12,124 bases of DNA from an uncultured Christensenellaceae bacterium (GTDB taxonomy: Bacteria > Bacillota > Clostridia > Christensenellales > MGBC116941): contig CAJUEF010000020.1 in assembly GCA_910585035.1 (NCBI GenBank), positions 11,814-23,937 of the forward strand, given 5' to 3'. The stretch's first letter is position 1. The number at the start of each line of letters is the position of its first letter. The position numbers and the translations under genes are program-made. The notes beneath the pieces are model-generated. The model was not told the DNA's origin and searched no databases. It worked only from the letters and a program-made list of their open reading frames with translations. Below, piece by piece: positions 6,242 to 12,124 of this stretch.

Positions 6242-7726
6242 TTATTTCATAAATTCTGCAATTTTTGCTTTTGCCGCAGTAACTGTAGATTCAGTAGGAA
6301 TCATTACATATACCTGTTTCTTCTTGTAAGAATAAGTGAATTTTCTGTCTCCAACACCATCTACGCTAATTGACTCAACTTTCCATGAAGAAGGATTTTT
6401 TATCTGTGATTTAATAAGAGAAGTCATCTGGTCTGTAGAAATATCTGTTGTGGTATTTTGTTCAATAACCTTTAGCACCTTATTATAGTTAGAAAGCATT
6501 GCCGGCGATGTCATCTTATCAATAATTGCGCTGATTACATCCTGCTGATGTTTTCCTCTTGCCCTATCCCCGCCTGCAAGAGATTTTCTTTCCCTGGAAT
6601 AAGCAAGAGCCCTTGCTCCATCCAGTTTATTTGGACCTGCTGTAAACGATGTTCTTCCTCCTGTTCTAATAGGAGCGCTAAAAGCAATATCTGAATTGAC
6701 CGTTACGCCGCCAAGAGCATCTACAAGCCCTTCAACCGATGTAAAGTTAACCTTTATATAAAAGTCAACAGGCGTGTCATAAAGATGTGCAATGGTAGAC
6801 ATAGAGCAGTCTGCTCCGTAATTTCCGGCATGAGTAAGCTTGTCGTATTTGTTTTTATTGCCTTCAAGAGGAACATAAAAATCACGCGGGGTAGTTGTAA
6901 GGAGTATTTTTTTCGTTTTAGGATTTATTGTAGCAAGAATATTTACATCTGAATTACCCCTTGCAGCTATTTTACCGGAACTGTCCATACCGGTAATAAA
7001 TACATTAAAAGGATCCTGGTTAACGTCTATATCCGTTCTCTTTGTATTGGAGGTAACTTTACTTGCAGGAACTTTTATTTCATATATAATCTTTGTTGCC
7101 TCTGTAAAACCTTCTCTGTTTTCTTCCACAGAGTTAAGCACAGCTTCATCAAACAATATTACGTCTGTATTCTTATTAATAAGAGCTTCTGCAAGAGCGT
7201 CATCTTCTGCATATGAACGGGTGGCAGGCTTGCCGCCAAGCTTTCCTGTAAGGTCTTCCATACATTTTGTCATATCTTCTTCGCTGGTAAGCTCACTTAC
7301 TCCTATGGTTTTTCCCTTTATATCATTAATACTGTCCATACCGCTGTTTTTCAAAACACGTATACTGTAAATGTCATATTCTTCTTTATTTTTACTAATT
7401 GAATTAAAAACTGAAATAAATCCGCCAAGATACCAAAATATGGCGATAATTACGCTTATAAAAAGAAAACTTAGTATAATACTGAAAATTCTTTTGGCCT
7501 TAACTACATTTTTGCTTTTATAAAGTAAAAAATATTGAAGCAGCCAGCAAATAATAAAAATTGCACATACACCTGATAAATGTGCAACGGGAAGCAGATT
7601 TATAATAATGAGGTAAACAGCAACCCCAAGTATTCCTATTGCCTGAAGCATTAACAGCAAAAATGTGAACTTGCCAAGCGCTCCGCTGCGTGCAGGCTCA
7701 TCATCTGCATACATTCTATCGTACAT
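6242..7726 (-). CDS. LCP-family (LytR-CpsA-Psr) glycopolymer ligase with three membrane helices and accessory domain
   Basis: LCP proteins transfer undecaprenyl-linked wall polymers (capsule, teichoic acid) to peptidoglycan on the outer membrane face. This 494-residue protein has predicted membrane helices at about 18-43, 50-69 and 80-106. An extracellular segment at about 117-225 resembles a solute-binding-protein fold (INDIKGKTIGVSELT at 133-147, NTDVILFDEAV at 186-196). The LCP catalytic domain covers about 238-410. Expected LCP residues are visible: D260 in RGNSD, R281-D282 in TPRDFYV, and arginines in AYSRERK and GGDRARGKHQQ (375-395). Length and order match pneumococcal Cps2A, which has three helices, an accessory domain and an LCP domain. 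The start ATG has GAGGTG (7732-7737) 5 bases upstream. It heads a two-gene operon with the initiating sugar transferase. Confidence 0.92.
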   Translation of the reverse strand: MYDRMYADDEPARSGALGKFTFLLLMLQAIGILGVAVYLIIINLLPVAHLSGVCAIFIICWLLQYFLLYKSKNVVKAKRIFSIILSFLFISVIIAIFWYLGGFISVFNSISKNKEEYDIYSIRVLKNSGMDSINDIKGKTIGVSELTSEEDMTKCMEDLTGKLGGKPATRSYAEDDALAEALINKNTDVILFDEAVLNSVEENREGFTEATKIIYEIKVPASKVTSNTKRTDIDVNQDPFNVFITGMDSSGKIAARGNSDVNILATINPKTKKILLTTTPRDFYVPLEGNKNKYDKLTHAGNYGADCSMSTIAHLYDTPVDFYIKVNFTSVEGLVDALGGVTVNSDIAFSAPIRTGGRTSFTAGPNKLDGARALAYSRERKSLAGGDRARGKHQQDVISAIIDKMTSPAMLSNYNKVLKVIEQNTTTDISTDQMTSLIKSQIKNPSSWKVESISVDGVGDRKFTYSYKKKQVYVMIPTESTVTAAKAKIAEFMK

Positions 7727-7780
7727 AAATACACCTCGTTTATCTTTGGTAGAAGCTGGAATAATCCAAGCTTTCTCATC

Positions 7781-7809
7781 ATTTTACTATAATTAGCCTT
7801 AGACGTCAA
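7781..7809 (-). promoter_or_regulatory. Sigma-A promoter of the LCP/sugar transferase operon
   Basis: Read on the minus strand, TTGACG (7809-7804), a 17-base spacer and TAAAAT (7786-7781) form a near-consensus vegetative promoter. The transcript should start near 7774, leaving a leader of roughly 48 bases before the LCP start codon. Confidence 0.75.
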
Positions 7810-8121
7810 ATAATCACTTTTTAATGCGTTTTACGATTATATGTATTATAACCATTTAATCGGAAAAAACTACAAAAAAGAATAACCATAAAGCGTGAAT
7901 TTGACTAAACTAAAAAAAGCGCCTTATCCAAACTGGTATTTAGGAAAGAACGCTTCTTTTAGTTGTCTAAAATGTTGGGTTGTTTGTTTTAGGATTGTTT
8001 TCTATGAATTTCTTTTGCTCATTTTTTATTATAAAGAGCAATTATTAATAAATAATGAACAATCCTCGTAAACATTGTTATATTTTCAATAAAGGGGTAT
8101 AGAGCGGCATTTTTACTTAAA
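7810..8121. other. AT-rich region between two divergent promoters
   Basis: About 310 bases without a gene lie between the two opposed promoters. A loose inverted arrangement (AAAAAAGCG near 7912-7920 with CGCTTCTTTT near 7951-7960) and the nested inverted repeat at 7991-8066 are the only structures seen. No ORF with a plausible start and ribosome binding site was found. Confidence 0.5.
7991..8066. repeat. Nested inverted repeats in the divergent promoter region
   Basis: AGGATTGTT (7991-7999) pairs perfectly with AACAATCCT (8058-8066). Inside it TTGCTC (8015-8020) pairs with GAGCAA (8036-8041). The inner and outer arms share an axis within a few bases of each other. It lies upstream of the plus-strand promoter, so it is not in that transcript and might act as DNA, for example as a regulator site. 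Function unknown. Confidence 0.45.
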
Positions 8122-8150
8122 TTGACTACATAACAAATAAATGATAAAAT
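8122..8150 (+). promoter_or_regulatory. Sigma-A promoter of the glycosyltransferase-licD-tarI-tarJ operon
   Basis: TTGACT (8122-8127), a 17-base spacer and TAAAAT (8145-8150) form a near-consensus vegetative promoter. The predicted transcript start near 8157 leaves a leader of about 29 bases, enough for the GGGAG ribosome binding site at 8176-8180. Confidence 0.8.
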
Positions 8151-8185
8151 ATATAAAATTATATTAAGTCTTATTGGGAGATATT

Positions 8186-9193
8186 ATGACAGTATCCGTT
8201 GCTATTGTAGCATATAATGAAGAAGAGACCTTACAAAGCCTCTTATCTGATATAGAAAAGCAAACTTATCCTAAAAAAGATATGGAAATAGTTTTGGTAG
8301 ACAGCTGCTCAACAGACAGCACAAGAGATATTATGGAGAGCTTTGCAAAAACTGCAAAGGGTTATATGGGCATACAAGTCCTTGATAATCCAAATAAAAA
8401 GCAAGCGACAGGCTGGAATGTTGCAATAGAAAACTATAAGGGTGATGCCATTGTCCGCATTGACGGACATGCCGTGATACCTTCGGATTTTATTGAAAAG
8501 AAAGCCATGCTGTTAGAGGCGGGAGAAGCTGTCAGCGGCGGTAAATGCGCCAGTATTATAGACGGTGAAACTCCTTGGAAAAAAACGCTGCTTATGGCGG
8601 AATCCTCTATGTTTGGCAGCAGTATTGCCAGTTACAGAAGCAGCAATGAAAAACGCTATGTTGATTCCATTTGTCATGGAATGTATAAACGAGAGGTATT
8701 TGAAAAAGCAGGGCTTTTTAACGAGCACCTTGGCAGAACGGAAGACAATGAAATTCATTACCGCATCCGCAAAGCCGGCTTTAAGCTTTGTTACGATCCG
8801 GAAATTATATCATATCAGCATGCCAGAAGCAGCCTAAAAAAAATGCTTCGGCAAAAATATTTAAACGGCTACTGGGTAGGTCTCACCCTTGGCGTATGTC
8901 CCGGGTGTCTTTCCCTGTTTCACTTTGTTCCCCTTGCATTTGTACTTGCAATAATTGCTTGCGGAATAATTGCATGCTTTGGCGTTTTTCTGCCAATGAT
9001 TATACTATGGAGCTGCTATGGGGCTGCCAATCTTTTAATGACCGCTCTGTCAATTGCCCATGAAGGCTTTAAGCTGATTTACTGCACCCTTCCATTGCTG
9101 TTTTTATTGCTGCACGTTTCCTACGGCATAGGAACTCTATTTGGAATTTTATCCATACCTTTTAAAATATCTTATCTTCGGGGGAAAAGCTAA
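8186..9193 (+). CDS. GT2 glycosyltransferase with C-terminal membrane helices (ExoA-like)
   Basis: This 335-residue protein has an N-terminal GT-A domain: VSVAIVAYNEEETL at 3-16, VLVDSCSTDSTRDI at 36-49, and a metal-site region RIDGHA at 91-96 in place of a plain DxD. The acceptor-side signature is RTEDNEIHYRIRKAG at 184-198. From about residue 244 it is strongly hydrophobic, with about three membrane segments to 325. This resembles ExoA-type transferases that extend lipid-linked sugars at the inner membrane face during exopolysaccharide synthesis. I set the start at ATG 8186, 5 bases after GGGAG (8176-8180); a TTG at 8174 would overlap that site. Its TAA stop overlaps the next ATG (TAATG), indicating translational coupling to licD. 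Donor and acceptor sugars are unknown. Confidence 0.9.
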   Translation: MTVSVAIVAYNEEETLQSLLSDIEKQTYPKKDMEIVLVDSCSTDSTRDIMESFAKTAKGYMGIQVLDNPNKKQATGWNVAIENYKGDAIVRIDGHAVIPSDFIEKKAMLLEAGEAVSGGKCASIIDGETPWKKTLLMAESSMFGSSIASYRSSNEKRYVDSICHGMYKREVFEKAGLFNEHLGRTEDNEIHYRIRKAGFKLCYDPEIISYQHARSSLKKMLRQKYLNGYWVGLTLGVCPGCLSLFHFVPLAFVLAIIACGIIACFGVFLPMIILWSCYGAANLLMTALSIAHEGFKLIYCTLPLLFLLLHVSYGIGTLFGILSIPFKISYLRGKS

Positions 9194-10059
9194 TGTTCAC
9201 CTTTAATGATAATGAGATAAGAGAATTACAGTTAAAGGAGCTGGAACTGCTTAAAGTATTTAAAAGCTTTTGTGACAGGCACGGTCTGCTGTTTTACTTT
9301 TGCGGCGGCTGCTGCATAGGCGCCCTCAGGCATAAGGGCTTTATCCCATGGGATGACGATATAGACGTGTTTATGCCAAGGGAAGATTATGAAAAGCTGT
9401 ATACATTATGGAAAGAATACGGCGATAATGAAAAATACCCAATACTTAGAACAACAAAGGATTTCTTTTGCGGAAACATTTTTACAACTATAGTAGACGC
9501 GAATACAACCTGGATAAAACCCGAGTTTGTTAATTTAGACGTACCCCAGGGCATACCTATGGATATTTTCCCTTTGGACGGCTGCCCGAAGGGAGGCTGG
9601 GCAAGAAAAATGCAAATGAAAGACGCCATGTTGTATTCTCTTTACAGCGCTCAGGTAGTGCCAAAAAATCACGGAGGAATAGTAGCTCTTGGCTCTAAAA
9701 TATTACTTGGGCTTGCACCTAAAAAAATGAGATATAAGCTTTGCAGGCATTATGAAAAGAAAATGTCCAAATACAGCTTTAAAGAAAGTGAATACGTTAC
9801 CGAGCTTTGCGCCGGTCCCCACTATATGCGCAACCAATATCCAAGAAGCGCTTTTGATAGTGCGGTGTACCTGGAATTTGAAGGAATGGATATGCCTATT
9901 CCCGTAGGGTATGACGAATATTTAAAAACAGCCTTTGGCGATTATATGACTATGCCTCCAAAGGAAAAACAAAAAGCGCACCATGATTTGGTGTTTGCCG
10001 ACTTACACAACAGCTATAAAAAGTATAAAGGAAAATATTACTGCAAAGAAAAACAGTAA
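9193..10059 (+). CDS. LicD-family phosphotransferase
   Basis: LicD proteins have a nucleotidyltransferase-like fold and transfer phospho-substituents, classically phosphocholine from CDP-choline, onto surface polysaccharides; relatives act on ribitol phosphate (fukutin-type proteins share the fold). The 288-residue protein shows the defining core: LFYFCGGCCIGALRHKGFIP at 33-52 with the aspartate cluster WDDDID at 53-58 and MPREDYEKL just after. A second acidic site, PMDIFPLDG, lies at 122-130. Its length is typical. The usual GTLLGAVRH reads GCCIGALRH here, adding two cysteines. The start overlaps the previous stop by one base. It lies 18 bases before tarI, so CDP-ribitol is an attractive donor, although choline or another group cannot be excluded. 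Confidence 0.88.
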   Translation: MFTFNDNEIRELQLKELELLKVFKSFCDRHGLLFYFCGGCCIGALRHKGFIPWDDDIDVFMPREDYEKLYTLWKEYGDNEKYPILRTTKDFFCGNIFTTIVDANTTWIKPEFVNLDVPQGIPMDIFPLDGCPKGGWARKMQMKDAMLYSLYSAQVVPKNHGGIVALGSKILLGLAPKKMRYKLCRHYEKKMSKYSFKESEYVTELCAGPHYMRNQYPRSAFDSAVYLEFEGMDMPIPVGYDEYLKTAFGDYMTMPPKEKQKAHHDLVFADLHNSYKKYKGKYYCKEKQ

Positions 10060-10077
10060 TTTTTAAGGAGAGATTTT

Positions 10078-10800
10078 ATGATATTTGCAGGTATCCTCGC
10101 CGGAGGAACCGGAACGAGAATGAACATAGCAGACTTGCCAAAGCAATTTTTACCGCTTATGGACAAGCCTATTATCATTCATACCATAGAAAAATTTTTG
10201 GTAAACAGTGAAATAGATTATGTTTTTATAGGTGTCCATAAAGCATGGACAACCCATATGAACGATTTAATTAAAAAATACCTTTCTGCCTTTGAGGAAA
10301 GAATAGTTGTAATATGGGGCGGAGAAGACAGAAACGATACAATAATGAACATTATAGAAGCTATTCAAAAGCTTCACGAAACAACAGATGAAGACATAAT
10401 AATTACTCATGATGCAGTGCGCCCCTTTATTACTCCAAGAATAATCGAAGAAAACATTAAAGCCGCAAAGGAGCATGGCGCCTGTGACACAATAATTCCC
10501 GCTTCCGACACAATAGTTATCAGTGAGGACGGAAAGTTTATATCCTCTATTCCAAAAAGGGGAAACATGTATCAGGGGCAAACCCCTCAAAGCTTTAAAA
10601 TTCCTCTTCTCAAAAAAGTTTATGACGAGATTACAGAAGATGAAAAAAGCATACTTACAGATGCATGCAAAGCCTTTGTTATAAGGGGTGTGCCTGTTGC
10701 GGTTGTTATGGGAGAACCTCAAAACATGAAGATAACCAATATGACGGATTTAAAAATTGCGGAGCATTTGGTATCTGCGGAGGATTTAAAACTTGATTAA
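10078..10800 (+). CDS. tarI: Ribitol-5-phosphate cytidylyltransferase TarI
   Basis: TarI makes CDP-ribitol from CTP and D-ribitol 5-phosphate for ribitol-phosphate polymers. The 240-residue protein belongs to the IspD/TarI family. It has LAGGTGTRM at 7-15, PKQFLPL at 21-27, HDAVRPF at 111-117, MYQGQTPQSF at 164-173 and the NMKITNMTDLKIAE end motif at 216-229. GGEDRNDTIMN at 81-91 and the overall wording are closer to staphylococcal and pneumococcal TarI/Bcs1 than to IspD. The following tarJ gene makes the assignment firm by context, since IspD has no reason to sit beside a ribulose-5-phosphate reductase. AAGGAGAG lies about 8 bases before the ATG. Its last 8 bases overlap the tarJ start. Confidence 0.9.
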   Translation: MIFAGILAGGTGTRMNIADLPKQFLPLMDKPIIIHTIEKFLVNSEIDYVFIGVHKAWTTHMNDLIKKYLSAFEERIVVIWGGEDRNDTIMNIIEAIQKLHETTDEDIIITHDAVRPFITPRIIEENIKAAKEHGACDTIIPASDTIVISEDGKFISSIPKRGNMYQGQTPQSFKIPLLKKVYDEITEDEKSILTDACKAFVIRGVPVAVVMGEPQNMKITNMTDLKIAEHLVSAEDLKLD

Positions 10801-11809
10801 TTCAATTTACAGACTTGTAAGCCCTCGTGTAATATCAGTGAAATATGAAGATATAGGCTTTAATGAAAAGATAATAGTTAAACCGGAATACATGGCGCTG
10901 TGTCATGCCGACCAGCGATATTATCAGGGCAACAGAGATAAAGCGGTTCTTCGCCGCAAGCTGCCTATGGCGCTGTGCCACGAATGCTGTGCAAAAGTGG
11001 TATACGACCCTTCAGGGCAGTTTAATGTTGGCGATTTGGTTGTAACCATTCCAAATGTTCCAACAAAGAATAGTGAAATAGTTTTGGAAAATTACCGCCG
11101 TTCCAGCAAATTCCTTTCCAGCGGTCATGATGGATTTATGCGGGAATATATATCCATCAATAAAGAACAGCTTGTTAAGGTTTGCGATGGAGTTCCTGAG
11201 GAAATAGCAGCAATTACTGAGTTCGTTTCAGTTGCCTGCCACGCAGTTAACCGCTTTAATATAAGCGCCCACAGGCGCAGGGATAGGATTGCCGTTTTTG
11301 GAGATGGCAGCCTCTCATATACCTTGTGCTGTGTCCTTAAAAAACTCCTGCCCTCTTCAGAAGTAATAGTCTTTGGCAAGGACCAGTCTAAATTAGGGCT
11401 TTTCACCTTTGCAGACGAAAGATATTTTATAGATAATATTCCGGAGGACATGACCTTTGACCACGCCTTTGAATGCGTGGGAAATCAGGCAAGTGCAAAT
11501 GCAATTAACGATATAATAAGATATATTCGTCCCCAGGGAAACCTGATGCTAATGGGCGTTTCCGAGCTGCCTGTCCCTGTAAATACCAGAGACGTGCTGG
11601 AAAAGGGAATGACCCTTGTGGGCTGCAGCCGCAGCGGCAGGGAGGATTTTTTAACAGCAACAAGCGTTATGTCTGATGAAGACGTGCAAAACAGACTTTC
11701 TGTAATAATAACAGTTTTTGGTGAGGTAAAATCCGTTAAGGATATTCACTCAGCCTTTAACATGGATGTAAACAATCCTTTTAAAACTGTGTTTAAGTGG
11801 GGAATGTAG
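10793..11809 (+). CDS. tarJ: Ribulose-5-phosphate reductase TarJ (medium-chain alcohol dehydrogenase family)
   Basis: TarJ reduces D-ribulose 5-phosphate to D-ribitol 5-phosphate with NADPH, feeding TarI. The 338-residue protein follows known TarJ closely: MINSIYRLVSPR at the N-terminus, YMALCHADQRYYQGNRD at 33-49, SGHDGFMREYI at 110-120, a nucleotide-binding FGDGSLSY at 169-176, TFDHAFECVG at 221-230 and LVGCSRSGREDF at 275-286. Zinc-site candidates are C37 and H63-E64. The family's usual HEGVG reads HECCA here, with two adjacent cysteines (C65, C66). The start is TTG at 10793, supported by GGAGG (10779-10783) 9 bases upstream and by the N-terminal match. The 8-base overlap with tarI points to coupled translation. 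The reaction is assigned by family and context. Confidence 0.9.
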   Translation: MINSIYRLVSPRVISVKYEDIGFNEKIIVKPEYMALCHADQRYYQGNRDKAVLRRKLPMALCHECCAKVVYDPSGQFNVGDLVVTIPNVPTKNSEIVLENYRRSSKFLSSGHDGFMREYISINKEQLVKVCDGVPEEIAAITEFVSVACHAVNRFNISAHRRRDRIAVFGDGSLSYTLCCVLKKLLPSSEVIVFGKDQSKLGLFTFADERYFIDNIPEDMTFDHAFECVGNQASANAINDIIRYIRPQGNLMLMGVSELPVPVNTRDVLEKGMTLVGCSRSGREDFLTATSVMSDEDVQNRLSVIITVFGEVKSVKDIHSAFNMDVNNPFKTVFKWGM

Positions 11810-11811
11810 CC

Positions 11812-12124
11812 GTGATTTCCATAGTTGTTCCTGTTTACAATGTAGAAAAGTATTTGGAAAGGTGCGTTAAATCCATAGCTGCCCAGACCTATAAGGATAT
11901 TGAAATTATACTTGTAGACGATGGGTCTAATGACAAAAGCGGCCTTATGTGCGATGAATTTGCACTGGAACATGAAAAGATTACAGCACTTCATAAAGAA
12001 AACGGCGGTCTGTCCGATGCACGAAATTACGGAATGGCACACGCAAACGGAGAATATATCTGCTTTATTGACAGCGATGACTATATAGAGCCAAATATGA
12101 TGGAAGTGCTTATTTCCACAATCG
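11812..12124 (+). CDS. GT2 family glycosyltransferase, partial, C-terminus beyond right edge
   Basis: The first 104 codons of a GT-A glycosyltransferase are present. They show SIVVPVYNVEKYLERCVKSI at about 3-22, a nucleotide-binding LVDDGSNDKSG at about 38-48, KENGGLSDARNYG at about 63-75, and the metal-binding IDSDDY (DxD) at about 87-92. This is the EpsJ/WaaE-like subgroup common in capsule and teichoic acid loci. The start is GTG at 11812, with GGGGA (11799-11803) 8 bases upstream and only 2 bases after the tarJ stop, so it belongs to the same operon. The sequence continues open to the window edge. The rest of the catalytic domain and any C-terminal extension are not visible, and the sugar is unknown. 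Confidence 0.9.
   Translation, partial: MISIVVPVYNVEKYLERCVKSIAAQTYKDIEIILVDDGSNDKSGLMCDEFALEHEKITALHKENGGLSDARNYGMAHANGEYICFIDSDDYIEPNMMEVLISTI

Noticed and set aside
5909..6373. 154-codon plus-strand ORF across the sugar transferase and LCP 3' end
   Set aside because: It is antisense to two well-supported genes and shows no domain or ribosome binding site.
8174..8185. Upstream TTG start for the membrane GT2 gene
   Set aside because: The TTG overlaps the GGGAG ribosome binding site that serves ATG 8186, and the family alignment begins at the later start.
10267..10722. 151-codon minus-strand ORF opposite tarI
   Set aside because: It is a shadow of tarI; Cys/Phe/Tyr-rich translation with no recognisable family.
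10078..10800. IspD of the MEP isoprenoid pathway
   Set aside because: Sequence wording is closer to TarI/Bcs1, and the overlapping tarJ and adjacent licD point to CDP-ribitol synthesis.

Overview
The window is AT-rich DNA from an endospore-forming member of the Bacillota, most likely class Clostridia. The main evidence is a partial spoIIE gene at the left edge, strong purine-rich ribosome binding sites, sigma-A-type promoters of the form TTGAC(T/G)-N17-TAAAAT, and frequent TTG/GTG starts. I cannot assign a genus from sequence alone.

Layout. Positions 1-1775 (minus) hold the N-terminal 591 codons of the sporulation phosphatase SpoIIE, running off the left edge just as the PP2C catalytic domain begins. 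Positions 1776-2768 are a gene-poor AT-rich stretch with a small ribbon-helix-helix protein (minus) and a small Cro/CI-like helix-turn-helix ORF with a damaged-looking N-terminus (plus). Positions 2769-5563 (plus) are a three-gene nonulosonic acid module: a CBS-nucleotidyltransferase like PtmE, a NeuB/LegI-family synthase and a NeuA/LegF-family CMP-sugar synthetase. It ends in a perfect 18-bp hairpin shared with a convergent two-gene minus-strand operon (5599-7726). That operon holds a three-membrane-helix LCP (LytR-CpsA-Psr) protein built like pneumococcal Cps2A, then a monotopic phosphoglycosyl transferase. A divergent promoter region (about 7780-8150) separates it from a plus-strand operon. 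This operon, 8186 to the right edge, holds an ExoA-like membrane glycosyltransferase, a LicD-family protein, TarI, TarJ and the start of another GT2 glycosyltransferase.

How the genes fit together (inference). From 2769 rightward this looks like the start of a cell-surface polysaccharide locus. The phosphoglycosyl transferase would load the first sugar phosphate onto undecaprenyl phosphate, the GT2 enzymes would extend the chain, and the LCP protein would attach the finished polymer to peptidoglycan. TarJ plus TarI would supply CDP-ribitol and LicD could transfer a phospho-substituent, suggesting a ribitol-phosphate-containing, teichoic-acid-like polymer. The neighbouring module would supply a CMP-activated legionaminic or sialic-type acid, for the same glycan or for another target such as flagellin. 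The earlier steps of nonulosonate synthesis are not in the window.

No tRNA, rRNA, CRISPR array or insertion sequence was seen. I found no clearly novel system. The points most worth checking are the incomplete nonulosonate module beside a ribitol-phosphate module, the Cys-rich metal-site variant in TarJ, the damaged helix-turn-helix ORF and several inverted repeats around promoters.
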